Positions 6,774-7,189 of a stretch of 7,189 nucleotides of DNA are shown piece after piece (the first letter of the stretch is position 1; every line of letters begins with the position of its first letter). The stretch is from Ghiorsea sp. Its GTDB lineage: Bacteria > Pseudomonadota > Zetaproteobacteria > Mariprofundales > Mariprofundaceae. The notes below the pieces were generated by a model that was given only the letters and a program-made list of their open reading frames with translations, was not told where the DNA came from and did not search any database. Both the position numbers and the translations under genes were made by a program. Where the stretch lies: the NCBI GenBank assembly GCA_030950765.1, contig JAUZQX010000058.1:1-7189 (forward strand), written 5' to 3'.

Positions 6774-7016
6774 TAGTTACGTTTATCTTTAATATACATC
6801 ATTGATTTATTTCTCAGTTCAACGTTAAATAATTCAATCGTGCGTATTAAGTCACTGGTTTTTTGGTACCCATAGTTTTTGGGCGAAAAAGAGCTGATAT
6901 TTGATAGGTAGCTTCCAACTTTTCCCAAATATGACCAGCCATCATCTTCAGAAGTTTGTTCAATTGCAGTTCTGATTAATTTAACGAGTGCAGTATCTCG
7001 TCTTAACTCAGAACGG
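6773..7016 (-). pseudogene. 3' remnant of an OST-HTH/LOTUS domain protein (NYN/DUF88-type), start lost
   Basis: Reading leftward, 80 codons end at the TAA at 6773-6775. The peptide carries the conserved pattern of the OST-HTH/LOTUS winged-helix domain: LRRDTALVKLIRTAIEQT, EDDGWSYLGKVGSYL, then FSPKNYGYQKTSDLI and a terminal MYIKDKR strand. In bacteria this domain is typically the C-terminus of NYN (DUF88, PIN-like) ribonuclease proteins and is thought to bind RNA. No NYN domain is present, and the frame has no ATG, GTG or TTG before the domain; 8 codons further upstream it meets an in-frame TGA (7040-7042). The likely intact gene joined an N-terminal NYN domain just before this point. The break coincides with the inferred end of an IS, which probably truncated it. 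The breakpoint is placed near 7016 by inference; the domain call is strong. Confidence 0.8.
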
Positions 7017-7189
7017 TGTGTGTCAACATAGTTGCACCTTCATTGGTCACGCAGCATTGAGACAAGGCTCATTTTTTGCGCAAATTTCATTTTCAGGATT
7101 AAGCCAAACATGGTTTGACCTATCCCAGTTTCTTGTATTTCCTGACCAGCGTTCGGGCTGCTGTTTTTTCGCCATTTCATAGACCTTTT
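7017..7189 (-). mobile_element. Terminal part of an IS3-like insertion sequence (continues past window)
   Basis: The transposase C-terminus ends at 7047. The next 30 bp, plus strand TGTGTGTCAACATAGTTGCA from 7017, begin with TG and resemble the outer ends of IS elements of this type as I recall them (a GTCAA block about 6 bp from the tip). The LOTUS homology starts immediately on the other side. The opposite end and any target duplication are out of view, so the exact tip (7017, 7019 or 7021) is open. Confidence 0.55.
7047..7189 (-). CDS. IS3-family transposase (OrfB), C-terminal 46 residues, 5' part outside window
   Basis: Leftward frame open at the window edge and ending with TGA at 7047-7049. 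The visible peptide KVYEMAKKQQPERWSGNT (first residues) followed by RNWDRSNHVWLNPE matches the PxRWSxxTRNWxxxxxVxLNPE tail I know from the C-termini of IS3-family DDE transposases, downstream of the integrase catalytic core. That tail lies outside the catalytic triad, so activity cannot be judged here. The frame after the conserved LNPE is a short variable tail, as is usual. It lies just upstream of, and in the same orientation as, the truncated LOTUS gene. The family assignment rests on this single motif; a different DDE transposase family remains possible. Confidence 0.65.
   Translation of the reverse strand, partial: KVYEMAKKQQPERWSGNTRNWDRSNHVWLNPENEICAKNEPCLNAA

Noticed and set aside
6988..7182. 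64-codon plus-strand frame
   Set aside because: It is antisense to the transposase tail and crosses the inferred IS/LOTUS boundary; both minus-strand frames have recognisable protein motifs.
5016..7189. CRISPR array, toxin-antitoxin pair or retron in the accessory part
   Set aside because: The repeats are short and promoter-proximal without spacers, the only small gene is AlpA-like, and no reverse transcriptase or Cas motif is present in any frame.

Overview
The window looks like a bacterial chromosome, probably Pseudomonadota, running into the left edge of a tRNA-anchored integrative element. The evidence for the phylum is an RluA-type pseudouridine synthase close to the gammaproteobacterial form, a large (about 160-180 kDa class) NAD-dependent glutamate dehydrogenase, and a P4-type integrase with an AlpA-like regulator. 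Base composition is moderate, and the part beyond the tRNA looks more AT-rich by eye. I cannot name a genus from the sequence.

Positions 1-4863 are chromosomal housekeeping genes. rluA runs leftward (start at 371, 3' part cut off by the window edge). The NAD-glutamate dehydrogenase runs rightward (448-4863). They are divergent and share a 76-bp intergenic region. A CAT-anticodon tRNA, probably elongator tRNA-Met, follows at 4939-5015, with a plausible promoter upstream and a strong intrinsic terminator just downstream (5040-5074).

Positions 5075-6682 look like an integration module: a 120-bp leader full of short tandem, direct and inverted repeats, then a complete P4-family tyrosine recombinase (5195-6439) with all expected catalytic residues, then a 54-aa AlpA-type helix-turn-helix protein (6518-6682). 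The order tRNA, integrase, AlpA, all on one strand, is the usual layout of one end of a genomic island or satellite prophage that uses the tRNA 3' end as its attachment site. No second copy of the tRNA 3' end is visible, so the other end would lie beyond the window.

Positions 6683-7189 look like degraded accessory DNA. A short stretch with a hairpin is followed by leftward remnants: the 3' 80 codons of an OST-HTH/LOTUS RNA-binding protein with no start codon, abutting what appears to be the terminus of an IS3-like insertion sequence whose transposase C-terminus runs off the right edge. The simplest reading is that an IS insertion or IS-linked rearrangement truncated a NYN/LOTUS-type gene inside the island.

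I found no convincing new multi-gene system. The points most worth checking are the repeat-dense integrase leader and the decayed LOTUS gene at the IS boundary.
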